This document shows, in pieces, positions 15,621-25,005 of a stretch of DNA of 64,000 nt. Positions within the stretch are counted from its first letter, which is position 1. Every line of letters starts with the position of its first letter. Origin of the DNA: an uncultured Opitutales bacterium (lineage in GTDB: Bacteria > Verrucomicrobiota > Verrucomicrobiia > Opitutales > Intestinicryptomonadaceae); NCBI GenBank assembly GCA_900547395.1, contig URGP01000003.1, positions 1 through 64,000 of the forward strand, read 5' to 3'. Under the pieces are notes generated by a model that saw nothing but the letters and a program-made list of their open reading frames with translations, was not told the origin of the DNA and did no database searches. The position numbers and the translations under genes are program-made.

Positions 15621-16663
15621 GCAAGCGGACGCGATGGTTCGAGTTTCAATGTGTTCGCTTCCGATTTAAAGCATGAATCGGGGTCGATATAAGCCGCAAA
15701 GGCAATCATTGCGGCGTTGTCTCCACAATACTTTCTTTCGGCGGGCAAAAATTTTGCGCGGTATTTTTTTGCCGTGCGCTCCAAGGCGTCGCGAAGCGTA
15801 AGATTATTTGCAACTCCACCCGAAAGCCCGAAACTCTTGTAGGATTTTTTCGACAAAAAGTATTCACACCTCTTGCGCAACTGCTCCACAACCGCATACT
15901 GGTAGCTTGCGCAAATATCCTTTAAATCTTCCCCCGCCCCGCCGCGCTTTTCCAAAAAATATCTAAGCGAAGTCTTCAATCCCGAAAAGCTGAAATCGGG
16001 ATCTTCGGATGGCGGACGGTTTGAGCCTTTGGGAAAATCGAACTTTTTTTTGTCTCCACCAAGTGCGGTTTTTTCAAGCATGGGAGCCCCGGGATAAGCC
16101 ATTCCGAGAAGCTTTGCGCCCTTATCCAGAGCCTCGCCCGCCGCGTCGTCCAAAGTCTCGCAAATAAGCGACATTTTTGCGTCTTTGCCGATTTCAAAAA
16201 GAATGGAATTGCCGCCCGAAACCAAAAGCCCGATATGCGGCAAAAGCTCTTCCAAATACCTGCGCCTGAAATCGCGCGGATTTTTGGCGTGCTCGGAAAT
16301 AAACGGAGAATAGGCATGGCCGCGCAGGTGGTTTACGCCGCGCAATTCTTTGCCAAGAGCAATGGAAAGCGCGCTCGCGCAAGAAATCCCGATTGCAAGG
16401 CAGTTTGCAAGCCCGGGGCCCGAAGTCGCGACTATTTTATCTATTTTTTCGATGTCGAAGCCATCGCTATTTAAAGCCGCGCCAATCAAATGCGGAAGTT
16501 TTTTCAGATGCTCCGTGCTTGCCAAGTCGGGAACCACGCCGCCGTAAAGGGCATGGAGGTCAATCTGGGTATGAATCATGTTCGACACAACGCCGATTTC
16601 CGAATTGAAAACGGCAACCGCAGATTCGTCGCAAGAGCTTTCTATTGCAAAAATCGTTTCCAT
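15617..16663 (-). CDS. tsaD: tRNA threonylcarbamoyladenosine synthase subunit TsaD
   Basis: Transfers threonylcarbamoyl to A37 of ANN-decoding tRNAs, acting with TsaB and TsaE, which are not in this window. The 348-residue length is normal. The N-terminus reads AIESSCDESAVAVF. The metal-binding histidines 112 and 116 lie in NHLRGHAYSP, and PHIGLLVSGGNS, SFSGLKTSLRY and LSGGVANN are family signatures. NHLRGH replaces the commoner NHLEGH but keeps both histidines. It is the last gene of a minus-strand series with radC, thiD and a lipoprotein gene. Confidence 0.95.
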   Translation of the reverse strand: METIFAIESSCDESAVAVFNSEIGVVSNMIHTQIDLHALYGGVVPDLASTEHLKKLPHLIGAALNSDGFDIEKIDKIVATSGPGLANCLAIGISCASALSIALGKELRGVNHLRGHAYSPFISEHAKNPRDFRRRYLEELLPHIGLLVSGGNSILFEIGKDAKMSLICETLDDAAGEALDKGAKLLGMAYPGAPMLEKTALGGDKKKFDFPKGSNRPPSEDPDFSFSGLKTSLRYFLEKRGGAGEDLKDICASYQYAVVEQLRKRCEYFLSKKSYKSFGLSGGVANNLTLRDALERTAKKYRAKFLPAERKYCGDNAAMIAFAAYIDPDSCFKSEANTLKLEPSRPLA

Positions 16664-16667
16664 CTTC

Positions 16668-17444
16668 TTAAATTTTTAAACGTTTGACGGGGCTTGCGAC
16701 ATTTGAAATTTCGTCGCCGCAATCTTCAGGAACTGACGTGTCGTACAAAGAATCAAAATAGCCGTCGCGCCTGAAAGAAAACGTCGCGTTTTTGGCGACA
16801 ATCAGATGCTCGATGAAATTGAGAGCGATGGGTCGGCATGCGAGAGAAAGCTTGCGCGTGAACGCGATGTCCTCATACGACGGTCTTGCGTCTCCATTCG
16901 GATGATTGTGCGCAATAACTATTGACGCGGCTCCAAATTTTATCGCAATTTCGATAATCCTGCGGATATCCGCTTTTGCAGTGTTTGAGCTGCCCTCAAA
17001 AAGCCTTATTGCCCCGTTTTCTATCAACCTGAGCTCGCTGTCAAAACACGCCATTTCGAGAACCTCGTTTTTAAGCCCCTCTATTCTCGCCCTGAAAAAT
17101 TCAATCAACTTGTCAACGCTGTCGAGTTCTATTGGCGTTTTTTCCAGAGTCTGCAAATGGTAAAGCGGAATCAAGTCGCGCATAAGCTTTATGAGGCAGA
17201 CGCTATGTTCGCCAAGCCCTTCGATACCCATAAGCTCATTTTTATCCGCGTTAAGTATCTGCTTTAATCCGCCGTATTTTTGAATGAGCTTTTTGGCGAT
17301 TGGCTTTACGTCCTTGCGCGGAATGGCAAACATAAGCACAAGCTCGACAATCTCATATTCCGCAAGCGCCGAAACGCCGCCGTTTAAAAATCTGTCGCGC
17401 AAGCGCAGGCGGTGCCCCAAATTGTCTGAACTTTTGTCGTTCAT
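16668..17444 (-). CDS. radC: RadC/JAB-domain protein
   Basis: A 258-residue member of the RadC family: an N-terminal helix-hairpin-helix-like region (about 25-90, with LMGIEGLGEHS) followed by a JAMM/MPN domain. The JAMM motif is H179-x-H181...D192 in AHNHPNGDARPSYED, preceded by an upstream Glu in the domain. The name reflects an old radiation-repair assignment. The biochemical role is unsettled and may involve DNA repair or mobile-element biology. It overlaps thiD by four bases and precedes tsaD by 4 bases. Confidence 0.92.
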   Translation of the reverse strand: MNDKSSDNLGHRLRLRDRFLNGGVSALAEYEIVELVLMFAIPRKDVKPIAKKLIQKYGGLKQILNADKNELMGIEGLGEHSVCLIKLMRDLIPLYHLQTLEKTPIELDSVDKLIEFFRARIEGLKNEVLEMACFDSELRLIENGAIRLFEGSSNTAKADIRRIIEIAIKFGAASIVIAHNHPNGDARPSYEDIAFTRKLSLACRPIALNFIEHLIVAKNATFSFRRDGYFDSLYDTSVPEDCGDEISNVASPVKRLKI

Positions 17445-18223
17445 TTTTTATTCGGAAAATGATTTATGAAATGCTTGCCCGCAACTGACAATGATTTTTC
17501 CATCGAACGCAGCAGATAATCTCGGGAAGACGCAACAGCATCTTTCAATCCGTCTCCAAGAGCAAGGCGGGCGGCAATGGTCGCGCTCAAAGTGCAGCCG
17601 CTGCCGTGGGTATCGACGCCCAAAACGCGTTTTGATTTAAATAGCGAAACTTCCCCGTTTTCGGCGAGAACGTCAATTATTTCGTCGCCATGCAAATGCC
17701 CCCCTTTTAGCAAAACGGGAGAGCCTAACATCTCGGAAAGGCGGACTGCCGATTTCTCCAAATTTGAAGAATCTATTTTTGCGCAGTTTAAAAGAAAACA
17801 CGCCTCGTCCAAATTGGGAGTCGATAAAACCGCAAGAGGCATGAGGCGGGCGGTAAGCGCGAAAACCGCGCCGTCCGACAATAATTTTGTTCCGCTCGTT
17901 GAAATCATTACGGGATCGACAACCAATTTAATTTCGCGGTGTTTCCCGAAAAAATCAGCCGCGGCGTTTACAAGCTCCGCATTGAACATCATTCCGCATT
18001 TCGCCGCGCACGGTTTGAAATACTCGCAAACGCTCTCCATTTGCGCGGTCAAAAAATTCGCGGAAACAGGAAAAATCGAGCGGACTCCGCTTGGGTTTTG
18101 CGCGGTAAGAGCCGCAACCGCGCTCGTCGCAAAAACCCCCTGGCTTGCAATGGCAAATATGTCGGCTTGAATGCCCGCGCCCGCGCCGGAATCCGAACCT
18201 GCGACTGTCATTGCAGCTTTCAT
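17441..18223 (-). CDS. thiD: Hydroxymethylpyrimidine/phosphomethylpyrimidine kinase
   Basis: Phosphorylates HMP and HMP-phosphate to HMP-pyrophosphate in thiamine biosynthesis. The 260-residue ribokinase-like enzyme has the substrate-binding start TVAGSDSGAGAGIQADI and the ATP/anion-hole motif DTHGSGCTLS with its catalytic Asp. DPVMISTSGTKLL is also typical. No other thi genes or TPP riboswitch are nearby, so it may be a salvage enzyme here. It starts immediately before the lipoprotein gene's stop region and overlaps radC by four bases. Confidence 0.94.
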   Translation of the reverse strand: MKAAMTVAGSDSGAGAGIQADIFAIASQGVFATSAVAALTAQNPSGVRSIFPVSANFLTAQMESVCEYFKPCAAKCGMMFNAELVNAAADFFGKHREIKLVVDPVMISTSGTKLLSDGAVFALTARLMPLAVLSTPNLDEACFLLNCAKIDSSNLEKSAVRLSEMLGSPVLLKGGHLHGDEIIDVLAENGEVSLFKSKRVLGVDTHGSGCTLSATIAARLALGDGLKDAVASSRDYLLRSMEKSLSVAGKHFINHFPNKK

Positions 18224-19939
18224 TTAATTGAATTTGGGCAAATGGGGTTTTAAAGTTTCGATAACCTTGTCTCTTGAAATATTTGAGGTTTGCATTGCAT
18301 AAGCAAGAGATACGGCGTCTTTTGGCTTCAATACCTTAGATGACGCCATTTTGAAAAATTCCAAAGACTCTTCTTTTGCGCCGATTTCCATCGCGGAAAA
18401 GGCAAGGTTTTTTATGTCGTCAAAAGCCAAAATGCCGCGCATTTTTTGCGCATACAAAACAGCGTCTTTGGGATTTATGAAAATCAAGACACCGCAAATT
18501 TCCCCTGCCATTAAAACCGAGTCTTTGCCCTTGGCGTTCGCAGAAAGCGCAACGCCGATGCCAAGCCACTTCAATGCCGCGTCTTTGTTTGACTTCGCCA
18601 AAAGCCTTGCCACTTCAACATATCTTGCGGCAGGCAAATTCGATGCGCCATTCTGAGGAATGTTTGCGGCGTTTCTCAATTTATCCAAGTCGGCAACTGC
18701 CAACCCTTGCGGATTTATCTTTGCCAAAATTTCGAGAGCCTTGCCATTGTCGGCATCCCACAAGCCGACAGCCTGCTCCAACAGAATTTTAGACTCCATC
18801 GCGCCGCTTTTTATTTCATTTGAAATTCGCAAGGCGGAAGCAAAATCTTTTCTTTCAAGAAAAGATTCAGCCAAGCAAGCGTAGAAAATGTTTTTCGTTC
18901 TCGGGTTTTCTATTTTTTTCATCACAGCTTCCGCATCCTTTAAATTGCCCGATAGCATGAGATTTTGCGATATGGCGGCATAGCAGTCCTGCCTCATATC
19001 CGCGCAATCCGAATTTGTTTCGACTTCCATTAAGGCGTCCGCATTAAGCCCTATTTGCGACATCGCCAAAATTATGTTTTTCAATGCGGGAAGGCGCAAT
19101 TTTTTCGAGCTGATTTTTTTTACGTTTGAAAGCGCAACTTTCAAATTTTTTGAAAACGCTTCAAATTCGGCGGAAGTTTTGCCCACGAATTTAGACGCCT
19201 CCAAGAGAGCCTTGGACGCCTCCAAATTGTAGTTTGCCATCGACGCGTTTTTTTCCGCTTCTTTCAAAAACTTTTGCGAATCCTTAATCTGCGGCAATGG
19301 CGCGACAAAAGCGCGGCTTGCCGAAGCCCGCGCATCGCGTTTTTCAGCGGTTTCTTTTTTCGGCGGCAATTCTTTCAAGCATTCTTTTGATTTTAAAATT
19401 ATTGCGCGCGCCTCTGTGTTTTTAGAATCGCCTTGCGGATAAACATCGCTCAAAAGCTTGTCATAAATATTTTCCGCGCGCTCCAGCTTTGCCTTGCTTG
19501 GATTATTTTTAACATCATCATTTATCAAAGAAACCAAGTCCAAACAGCCGCCGTTAAACAAGGCGATTGCAAATGCGATGTCAATTTCCGCAAAATCGGG
19601 ATCTGCCGCGATGCTTAATTTAGGCAAAATACTTTTTTTGAAGTTTGAATATTTTACATCCCCCAAATTCAAATTGTCGTCAGAAACGATTTTAAACGCG
19701 ACATCGCTTTCGGGATGCTTTTTCAAAATTCCCGAAACTTTTTCATCAGCCTCTTTCGCAAGCTTGGCGGCTTCCGCATAATTTCCGCAGTCAAAAAGCG
19801 ACAATGCCTTTTCAAGCGTTTCCGAAGCCTTCACATAGTCCCCGTTTGCGCTCGCCTTGCCGTCCGAGCAAGAGCACAAGAAAACCGCCGCGCTTGCCAA
19901 AGCCGCCCCGAAAAAATTTTTTACCATCATATTAAACAT
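18224..19939 (-). CDS. Large lipoprotein with helical repeats
   Basis: A 571-residue predicted lipoprotein with a signal sequence ending FLCSC, which puts the lipidated Cys at 24 of the longest form. An alternative start four codons downstream is possible. The mature chain is built of helical hairpins resembling TPRs: ALSLFDCGNYAEAAKLAKEA near the start, FASALRISNEIKSG in the middle and NKDAALKWLGIGVALS late. Such proteins scaffold complexes at the outer membrane or in the periplasm. No family name is assigned. It is the first gene of the lipoprotein-thiD-radC-tsaD series; the link with its housekeeping neighbours is positional only. Confidence 0.72.
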   Translation of the reverse strand: MFNMMVKNFFGAALASAAVFLCSCSDGKASANGDYVKASETLEKALSLFDCGNYAEAAKLAKEADEKVSGILKKHPESDVAFKIVSDDNLNLGDVKYSNFKKSILPKLSIAADPDFAEIDIAFAIALFNGGCLDLVSLINDDVKNNPSKAKLERAENIYDKLLSDVYPQGDSKNTEARAIILKSKECLKELPPKKETAEKRDARASASRAFVAPLPQIKDSQKFLKEAEKNASMANYNLEASKALLEASKFVGKTSAEFEAFSKNLKVALSNVKKISSKKLRLPALKNIILAMSQIGLNADALMEVETNSDCADMRQDCYAAISQNLMLSGNLKDAEAVMKKIENPRTKNIFYACLAESFLERKDFASALRISNEIKSGAMESKILLEQAVGLWDADNGKALEILAKINPQGLAVADLDKLRNAANIPQNGASNLPAARYVEVARLLAKSNKDAALKWLGIGVALSANAKGKDSVLMAGEICGVLIFINPKDAVLYAQKMRGILAFDDIKNLAFSAMEIGAKEESLEFFKMASSKVLKPKDAVSLAYAMQTSNISRDKVIETLKPHLPKFN

Positions 19940-20019
19940 ATGCCGCCTTTTTTTTGAAAATCACGATACAATCAAACACTAAACATTGCATTTTACAATC
20001 CAAAAACAAAGGCGCAAGC

Positions 20020-20050
20020 GCATAAAAAAACGGAAGCAGAACTTCCGTTT
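20020..20050 (-). terminator. Terminator of the DegT operon
   Basis: On the minus strand AAACGGAAG and CTTCCGTTT pair across a short loop, followed by a T run. It is placed directly after the DegT-family stop codon. Confidence 0.85.
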
Positions 20051-20058
20051 AAGCGTTC

Positions 20059-21198
20059 TCACATGCCCGAAACAACCGCTTTCAATTCCCGCGCGACTTT
20101 TTCAAGTTCGCTTTTTTCAAGTTCGGGGAAAATCGGAAGCGCCATGCAGTCTGCGGCAACGCGCTCCGCGACCGGGAAATCTCCGTCCTTATAGCCGAGT
20201 TTTGCGAAGCACTCCTGCTTGTGAAGAGGCAGAGGATAATAAATTTCGCAATTAACGCCCCGTGCGCGCAGCTCTTGCAGGCACTTGTCGCGGTTTGGGA
20301 CGCGGACCACATACTGGTTGTAAACAGAATAATTTTCCCGCGCGATTTTCGGCGTTAAAATTTTTGGCTCGCAAGCAAAAGCCGCGTCATAAAAAGCCGC
20401 GTTCGCCCTGCGGGCTTCATGCCAAGAGTCCAAGTGCGGCAGTTTCTTCAAAAGCCCCGCCGCCTGCAAGGCGTCAAGCCTGAAATTTCCGCCAACGCTT
20501 CGGTGGAAGTATTTGGGCTGCATTCCGTGGTTGCGAACCCTCGCAACTTCTTCCGCAAAACTTTCATCGTTTGTGACGACCATACCGCCGTCGCCAAAGC
20601 CTCCCAAATTTTTTGTCGGGAAAAAGCTCAAGCACCCGCAAAGCCCGAAAGCACCCGCCTTCACGCCTTTTCTGGACGCGCCTATCGCCTGAGCACAGTC
20701 TTCGATTACGGGAATGCCATGGCGGTTTGCAACTTCCATAATCGCGTCCATGTTTGCGCATTGCCCGAAGAGGTGGACGGGCATTATCGCCTTTGTTCGC
20801 GGAGTTATGGCTTTTTCAAGGCTTTCGGCTGACATGTTGAAAGAATCTTCCTCTATGTCCGCAAAAACGGGAACTGCGCCCGCACGCCATACGCATCCGG
20901 CAGTAGCAAAGAAAGTAAACGCAGGCACTATTACTTCGCCTGCATTGTCGGCATCGAGAGGGCTGCGGTAAATTCCCTTCGCCATCAATGCCGCCAAGAG
21001 TGCGTCTGTGCCGCTCGACATCGCAACCGCCGCCTTGACATTCAAATATTTTGCGATTTTTTCCTCTATCTCGGCGACTTTCGCGCCGCCAATCATCATT
21101 TGGCTGTCCAAAACTTCGTCAAAAGCCGCGCGGACTTCCTCGCGGATTTTTGAATATTGCCGTTTTAAATCAAAGAGAGGTACGGGATTATCTTGCAT
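20059..21198 (-). CDS. DegT/DnrJ/EryC1/StrS family sugar aminotransferase
   Basis: PLP-dependent aminotransferase of the type that makes amino-deoxy sugars on nucleotide sugars for surface glycans. Of the 379 residues, SGTDALLAAL (62-71) binds the PLP phosphate, the Asp in VIEDCAQAIGA (164-174) contacts the ring nitrogen, and Lys196 in FFPTKNLGGFGDGG forms the Schiff base. VPAFTFFATA and RVRNHGMQPKYFHRSVGGN are standard family segments. No other nucleotide-sugar genes are adjacent, so the specific sugar cannot be named. It is 19 bases after the proline-rich membrane protein gene and precedes a terminator. Confidence 0.93.
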   Translation of the reverse strand: MQDNPVPLFDLKRQYSKIREEVRAAFDEVLDSQMMIGGAKVAEIEEKIAKYLNVKAAVAMSSGTDALLAALMAKGIYRSPLDADNAGEVIVPAFTFFATAGCVWRAGAVPVFADIEEDSFNMSAESLEKAITPRTKAIMPVHLFGQCANMDAIMEVANRHGIPVIEDCAQAIGASRKGVKAGAFGLCGCLSFFPTKNLGGFGDGGMVVTNDESFAEEVARVRNHGMQPKYFHRSVGGNFRLDALQAAGLLKKLPHLDSWHEARRANAAFYDAAFACEPKILTPKIARENYSVYNQYVVRVPNRDKCLQELRARGVNCEIYYPLPLHKQECFAKLGYKDGDFPVAERVAADCMALPIFPELEKSELEKVARELKAVVSGM

Positions 21199-21217
21199 TG
21201 TGTTTGCCTTTTTAAAA

Positions 21218-22609
21218 TTATCTCGGGAAAATTATGTCGCGGTTGAACTTTATCGTGTCGAAAACTGCCGTTCCATAAGATTTGCCGTTTACGAAAACAT
21301 TGCGGACACGCGGAAGCTTTATGCCGCCAAATTCGACATAATCCTGATATTCGACGCGGCTTGACGCGTCTTTCTGCTCCACGAATTTATATGCCGCAAG
21401 CCCTGTTTTCAAATCAAAGTAGTAGTTGATTTTCGCGCCCGACAGAGTTTGAAATTCGATTGCGTCGAAAACTTCGCCATTGTAAGTCATATGCCCCAAA
21501 TCCTTGAAAGGATGGCGGTTTGACATATAGTCCACAAACGCCGCCTTGTGCAGCGGCTCGTCAAAGAATATCAAGCCGTTCAACGCTTCCGTTTCCGCGC
21601 CGCCCATGACTTCGGAATCTCCGGAAACAGACGGGGTCAAAAGCCTCTTTGCCTTGCCTTCGGCATTCAGCAAAAATATGCTTTCATTTGGCGACACACC
21701 GACCTTAACATAAGCAATGCCGCGCTTTTCAATGCAGTAAAACTGCTCTATTCTGATACCGATATGGAAAGAGCCCCATATCATTTTGTCATAAACTGCG
21801 CCGCATTTGTTCACGCCGCCCAAAGCCTCGTAAAAGCGCATAACGACGTTGTTTGCCTTTGAAGGCTCCAAATTCCAATAATTTTTTCCCGCAAGATTTC
21901 GGTTCGGACCGAGATTGTCGGGCAAAATTTCCTGCTGTGGCTTGATTATGTCGATAATAAAATACGCGCCGGCAGTGATTGCGGACATAAATATCAAAAA
22001 GAAAAAGAGACGAACAAAAAACACCCTTCTTTGCTCTTTCTTTTCATGATGCTCAAGCTCGGTCGCCTTTTCCGCGCCCTCGCGCTGTTTTGATAGTAGC
22101 GAAGCATCGTTTAAAGATATGCTCCTGCCTTTAAGAGATTCGCGCACAACTGCGGGTTTTTCAACGGGAATTTCAGGCGCGGGAATATTATTCGGCGGAT
22201 TTTCTTCCGCAGTCTCTTCTACGGTTTCCTCTTCAAATTCGTATTCAACAAGAACGGGATTTCCGTTTTCATCATACTCGATTCCCATATTTTCGGGAAG
22301 AGGCATTCGGGGAGGAGGAGGCGGCGGGGGATAGCCAAAAGCCCCCATCGGCGGCGGGGGCGGCGGATAGCCGTAAAAATTCGGAGGAGGAGGAGGGGGC
22401 GGAGGGGGAGCCCCATAGGGAGGAACTCCGTACTCGTCTCCGCGCACGGAACGCAGTCGCGGATTTACGTCCGACCTGTTTAGCGGAATTCCCGCAGGAC
22501 GCGAAAACTCGTCCAAAACGCCCCTTTTCAGCTCGCGCTCGTCTTCATAAACTTCATCGCCCGAATCTCCGCGAACGGGAGAAGGATTTTTTTCATCTAA
22601 ATCTGACAT
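21218..22609 (-). CDS. Proline-rich single-span membrane protein, unknown function
   Basis: A 463-residue protein with three parts. Residues 1-105 are charged and then extremely proline-rich, with several runs of 7-9 prolines separated by G, F and Y. After an acidic and linker region, one hydrophobic span sits near 198-220 (VRLFFFLIFMSAITAGAYFII). The C-terminal 230 residues form a probable periplasmic beta-rich domain reminiscent of LolA/outer-membrane lipoprotein-sorting folds (FDLKTGLAAYKF, VEYQDYVEFGGIKLPR). The topology places the polyproline segment in the cytoplasm, where it would need EF-P for translation and could bind partner proteins. It lies between the carboxyltransferase gene and the DegT gene. 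Confidence 0.75.
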   Translation of the reverse strand: MSDLDEKNPSPVRGDSGDEVYEDERELKRGVLDEFSRPAGIPLNRSDVNPRLRSVRGDEYGVPPYGAPPPPPPPPPNFYGYPPPPPPMGAFGYPPPPPPPRMPLPENMGIEYDENGNPVLVEYEFEEETVEETAEENPPNNIPAPEIPVEKPAVVRESLKGRSISLNDASLLSKQREGAEKATELEHHEKKEQRRVFFVRLFFFLIFMSAITAGAYFIIDIIKPQQEILPDNLGPNRNLAGKNYWNLEPSKANNVVMRFYEALGGVNKCGAVYDKMIWGSFHIGIRIEQFYCIEKRGIAYVKVGVSPNESIFLLNAEGKAKRLLTPSVSGDSEVMGGAETEALNGLIFFDEPLHKAAFVDYMSNRHPFKDLGHMTYNGEVFDAIEFQTLSGAKINYYFDLKTGLAAYKFVEQKDASSRVEYQDYVEFGGIKLPRVRNVFVNGKSYGTAVFDTIKFNRDIIFPR

Positions 22610-22630
22610 GGTGCGCGAGCCGAAAAAGTG

Positions 22631-24088
22631 TTATGCGATTTCTTCGATTGTGACGTTGTGGCTTACCCCGTCGATGTTGACGGTAAATTCGCCCTTGCCC
22701 TTGCCGCTCAAAGACGAAGAAGACGCGGGCTTTTTGAGTTCGTAGGCCGAGCGCGGTTTCTTGTACATGTCTTCAAGCTGTTGCGGGAACATTGCATAAA
22801 TTACGCAATGCTCGTCGTCGTCTTTCAAACCCTTTTCGCGCAAAGCCTTGCGCAAGTCTTCCATGCCCGGCTTCTGCAAGTCCGCAGGGCGGCATTCAAT
22901 CGGGTCTTTGCCCGACATCTTGGCGGCAAGAGCCTTGATTTCAGGATCAACGGGAGCGGGCGTTCTGCCGTAATAACCCAAGGCGATATCCATTGCCTGC
23001 GGTGTAAACATCTTCCATCTGCCAAACTTCACATTCATCATCGCCTGTGTGCCGACAATTTGCGAAGTCGGTGTAACGAGGGGAATCCAGCCGAGCTTTT
23101 CGCGGACGTACGGAACTTCCGCAAACACTTCCTCAAACTTGTCTTCCATCTTCTGCTCTTTGAGCTGGTTGCGGAAGTTTGAAAGCATGCCGCCCGGAAC
23201 TTGGTAAACCAAGGCGTCGGAATCGATGACTTCGTTTTTCTTTGCAGTGTATGCACCCAAAGATGCATAAATTTTTTCGAGATGCGCGCGAACTTCGGAA
23301 AGAGCCTTTACGTCGTATTTCGGCTGGCGTTCGTGGTCGGTTAACATTGCAATCATTCTGTTGCAGTCGGGCTGTCCCGTTCCGTTTGCGAAAGGAACCA
23401 CCGACACGTCTATTGCATCGACACCTGCGTCAACTGCGGCATAATAAGCGGTCGCGCCCAAGCCCGTCGTATCGTGCGTGTGGAAAATCACGGGGATTTT
23501 CACGTTGTCTTTCAATCCCTTGATGATTTTGTAGGCGACATACGGGGGAACAAGTCCCGCCATGTCTTTCAAAACGATGCCGTCCGCGCCCATATCCTGC
23601 AATTCGCAACCCATTTGCACGAATTTTTCGACAGTATGCACAGGGCTTGAAGTGTAGCAGATGGTGCCGTGCGCTTCCTTGCCCGCTTTCTTTACCGCAT
23701 TTATGGAGCATTCCAAATTGCGGGTGTCGTTCAAAGCGTCGAATATGCGGAAAATATCCATTTCGTGACGCGCGGAAGCGGCTACAAAAGCTTCCACGAC
23801 ATCGTCCGGATAGTGCTTGTAGCCCACCATGTTCTGACCTCTGAAAAGCATCATGTGCTTTGTTTTAGGACATGCCTTCTTGAGCGCGTCAAGACGGTCG
23901 AAAGGGAATTCCCCCAAGAAGCGAAGACCCGAATCGATTGTCGCGCCGCCCCATGTTTCGAGCGCGCCGAAGCCCATATTGTCAAGAATGCCGCATACCG
24001 GCAACATTTGTTCGGTTTTCATTCTGGTTGCGGCGAGGCTTTGATGTCCGTCGCGCAAAACAGTGTTGTTGAATACTACAGCTTTCAT
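22631..24088 (-). CDS. oadA: Oxaloacetate decarboxylase/pyruvate carboxylase-type carboxyltransferase subunit lacking the biotin domain
   Basis: Catalyses carboxyl transfer between oxaloacetate/pyruvate (or a related acid) and biotin. The 485 residues comprise a TIM barrel with RDGHQSLAATRM at 12-23, Lys174 in VLKDMAG (carbamylated in the family) and metal ligands in FHTHD at 202-206, then the PYC_OADA helical domain. The protein ends with FTVNIDGVSHNVTIEE, which is where a biotinyl domain normally begins, and has no AMKM biotinylation site. Biotin must therefore come from a separate carrier protein. The ATG at 24088 is chosen over an upstream start that would add 12 unlikely residues. Beta and gamma subunits of a sodium pump are not nearby. 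Confidence 0.9.
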   Translation of the reverse strand: MKAVVFNNTVLRDGHQSLAATRMKTEQMLPVCGILDNMGFGALETWGGATIDSGLRFLGEFPFDRLDALKKACPKTKHMMLFRGQNMVGYKHYPDDVVEAFVAASARHEMDIFRIFDALNDTRNLECSINAVKKAGKEAHGTICYTSSPVHTVEKFVQMGCELQDMGADGIVLKDMAGLVPPYVAYKIIKGLKDNVKIPVIFHTHDTTGLGATAYYAAVDAGVDAIDVSVVPFANGTGQPDCNRMIAMLTDHERQPKYDVKALSEVRAHLEKIYASLGAYTAKKNEVIDSDALVYQVPGGMLSNFRNQLKEQKMEDKFEEVFAEVPYVREKLGWIPLVTPTSQIVGTQAMMNVKFGRWKMFTPQAMDIALGYYGRTPAPVDPEIKALAAKMSGKDPIECRPADLQKPGMEDLRKALREKGLKDDDEHCVIYAMFPQQLEDMYKKPRSAYELKKPASSSSLSGKGKGEFTVNIDGVSHNVTIEEIA

Positions 24089-24176
24089 AAATTTAAAGTA
24101 TCTGAAATTAAATAAATACTGCACAAACTCAAACTTTGTTTCAACAAAAAAAGATTTTTTGCAAGAAAAAGTTTGC

Positions 24177-25001
24177 CTACAAATCTTCCGCGCGGAAATT
24201 TATGGCAAGCAAAAGCGGCTTTCCGCGCGGAGGGCTTCTGAATGTCAATGATTTAAGAACGTTCTCGACAGACTTGTCAAAAACCCTCTCGCCGCTCGGC
24301 TTTACAATTCTTATGCCAGAAACCCTGCCGTTAGAGCCAATAGTAAAACGGACGCCTACAACCAAATCCATGCCCGCGCATTCTTCGGGCAAAATCCAAT
24401 TTCTGCGAATTAACGCATAAACCTCGCTTTGATAAGAGTCCGTCTCGGCAGTCGAAACTTCTCCCGAATATTCGGAAGAAACTGCGGTTTTGATTTTTGA
24501 ATCCAGATTCGACTTGATTTTATCAATCTTATAATCGGATTTTACGCGGGTGGGTTTAATCCTGCTTTGCGGCTTTCGGTTCTTAAAAAAGTCCGCCGCC
24601 GAAACTTTTTTGGAAACGGGTTTTGCCTTGTTTGAGTCTTTTGCGACAGGCTTGGGCTTTTCGTTCTTGGGTTTTTCGGGCTGCGGAGTTTCAATCTTTG
24701 AAACGGGCTCGGGCAATTCGGCGGGCGGCTCGGGAGGAAGTTCTATTTCGTCCAGCTTCTCAAATTCCTTAACCTTGATTTCTGACGGTTTGGGCGTTTG
24801 AACTGTTTTCTTATTTGAAACATCTGTTTTTTCAGACGGCGGCGGAAGAAGTGTAAATGGCGCAGGTTCAGGTTTTTCCTCCTTAAAAAAACTGCCAAAC
24901 AAGGCGGAAGCGATTATGAAAACAACGCACACGCAATGCCCCGCAAACGAAACCCAAAAGCCCGCCTTGTAATTGCCGCCATTTTCCCCTGAAAACCCCA
25001 T
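24177..25001 (-). CDS. tonB: TonB-family energy transducer
   Basis: Couples ExbB/ExbD proton flow to outer-membrane receptors. Of 274 residues, a membrane anchor occupies about 14-36. A long periplasmic linker rich in P, E and K follows (about 40-140, with EKPEPAP, PPEPPAELPEP and similar). A C-terminal TonB domain spans about 185-274 with YSGEV, LIRRNW and RFTIGSNGRVSGIRIVKPSG. Directly upstream in the same operon are exbD and exbB, which confirms the assignment. No TonB-dependent receptor gene lies in the window. Confidence 0.9.
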   Translation of the reverse strand: MGFSGENGGNYKAGFWVSFAGHCVCVVFIIASALFGSFFKEEKPEPAPFTLLPPPSEKTDVSNKKTVQTPKPSEIKVKEFEKLDEIELPPEPPAELPEPVSKIETPQPEKPKNEKPKPVAKDSNKAKPVSKKVSAADFFKNRKPQSRIKPTRVKSDYKIDKIKSNLDSKIKTAVSSEYSGEVSTAETDSYQSEVYALIRRNWILPEECAGMDLVVGVRFTIGSNGRVSGIRIVKPSGERVFDKSVENVLKSLTFRSPPRGKPLLLAINFRAEDL

Positions 25002-25005
25002 GCAC

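Noticed and set aside
22300..22420. Tandem DNA repeat (microsatellite) in the CCNCCN region
   Set aside because: The repetition follows from a proline-rich coding sequence with mixed codons; it is not an exact tandem array.
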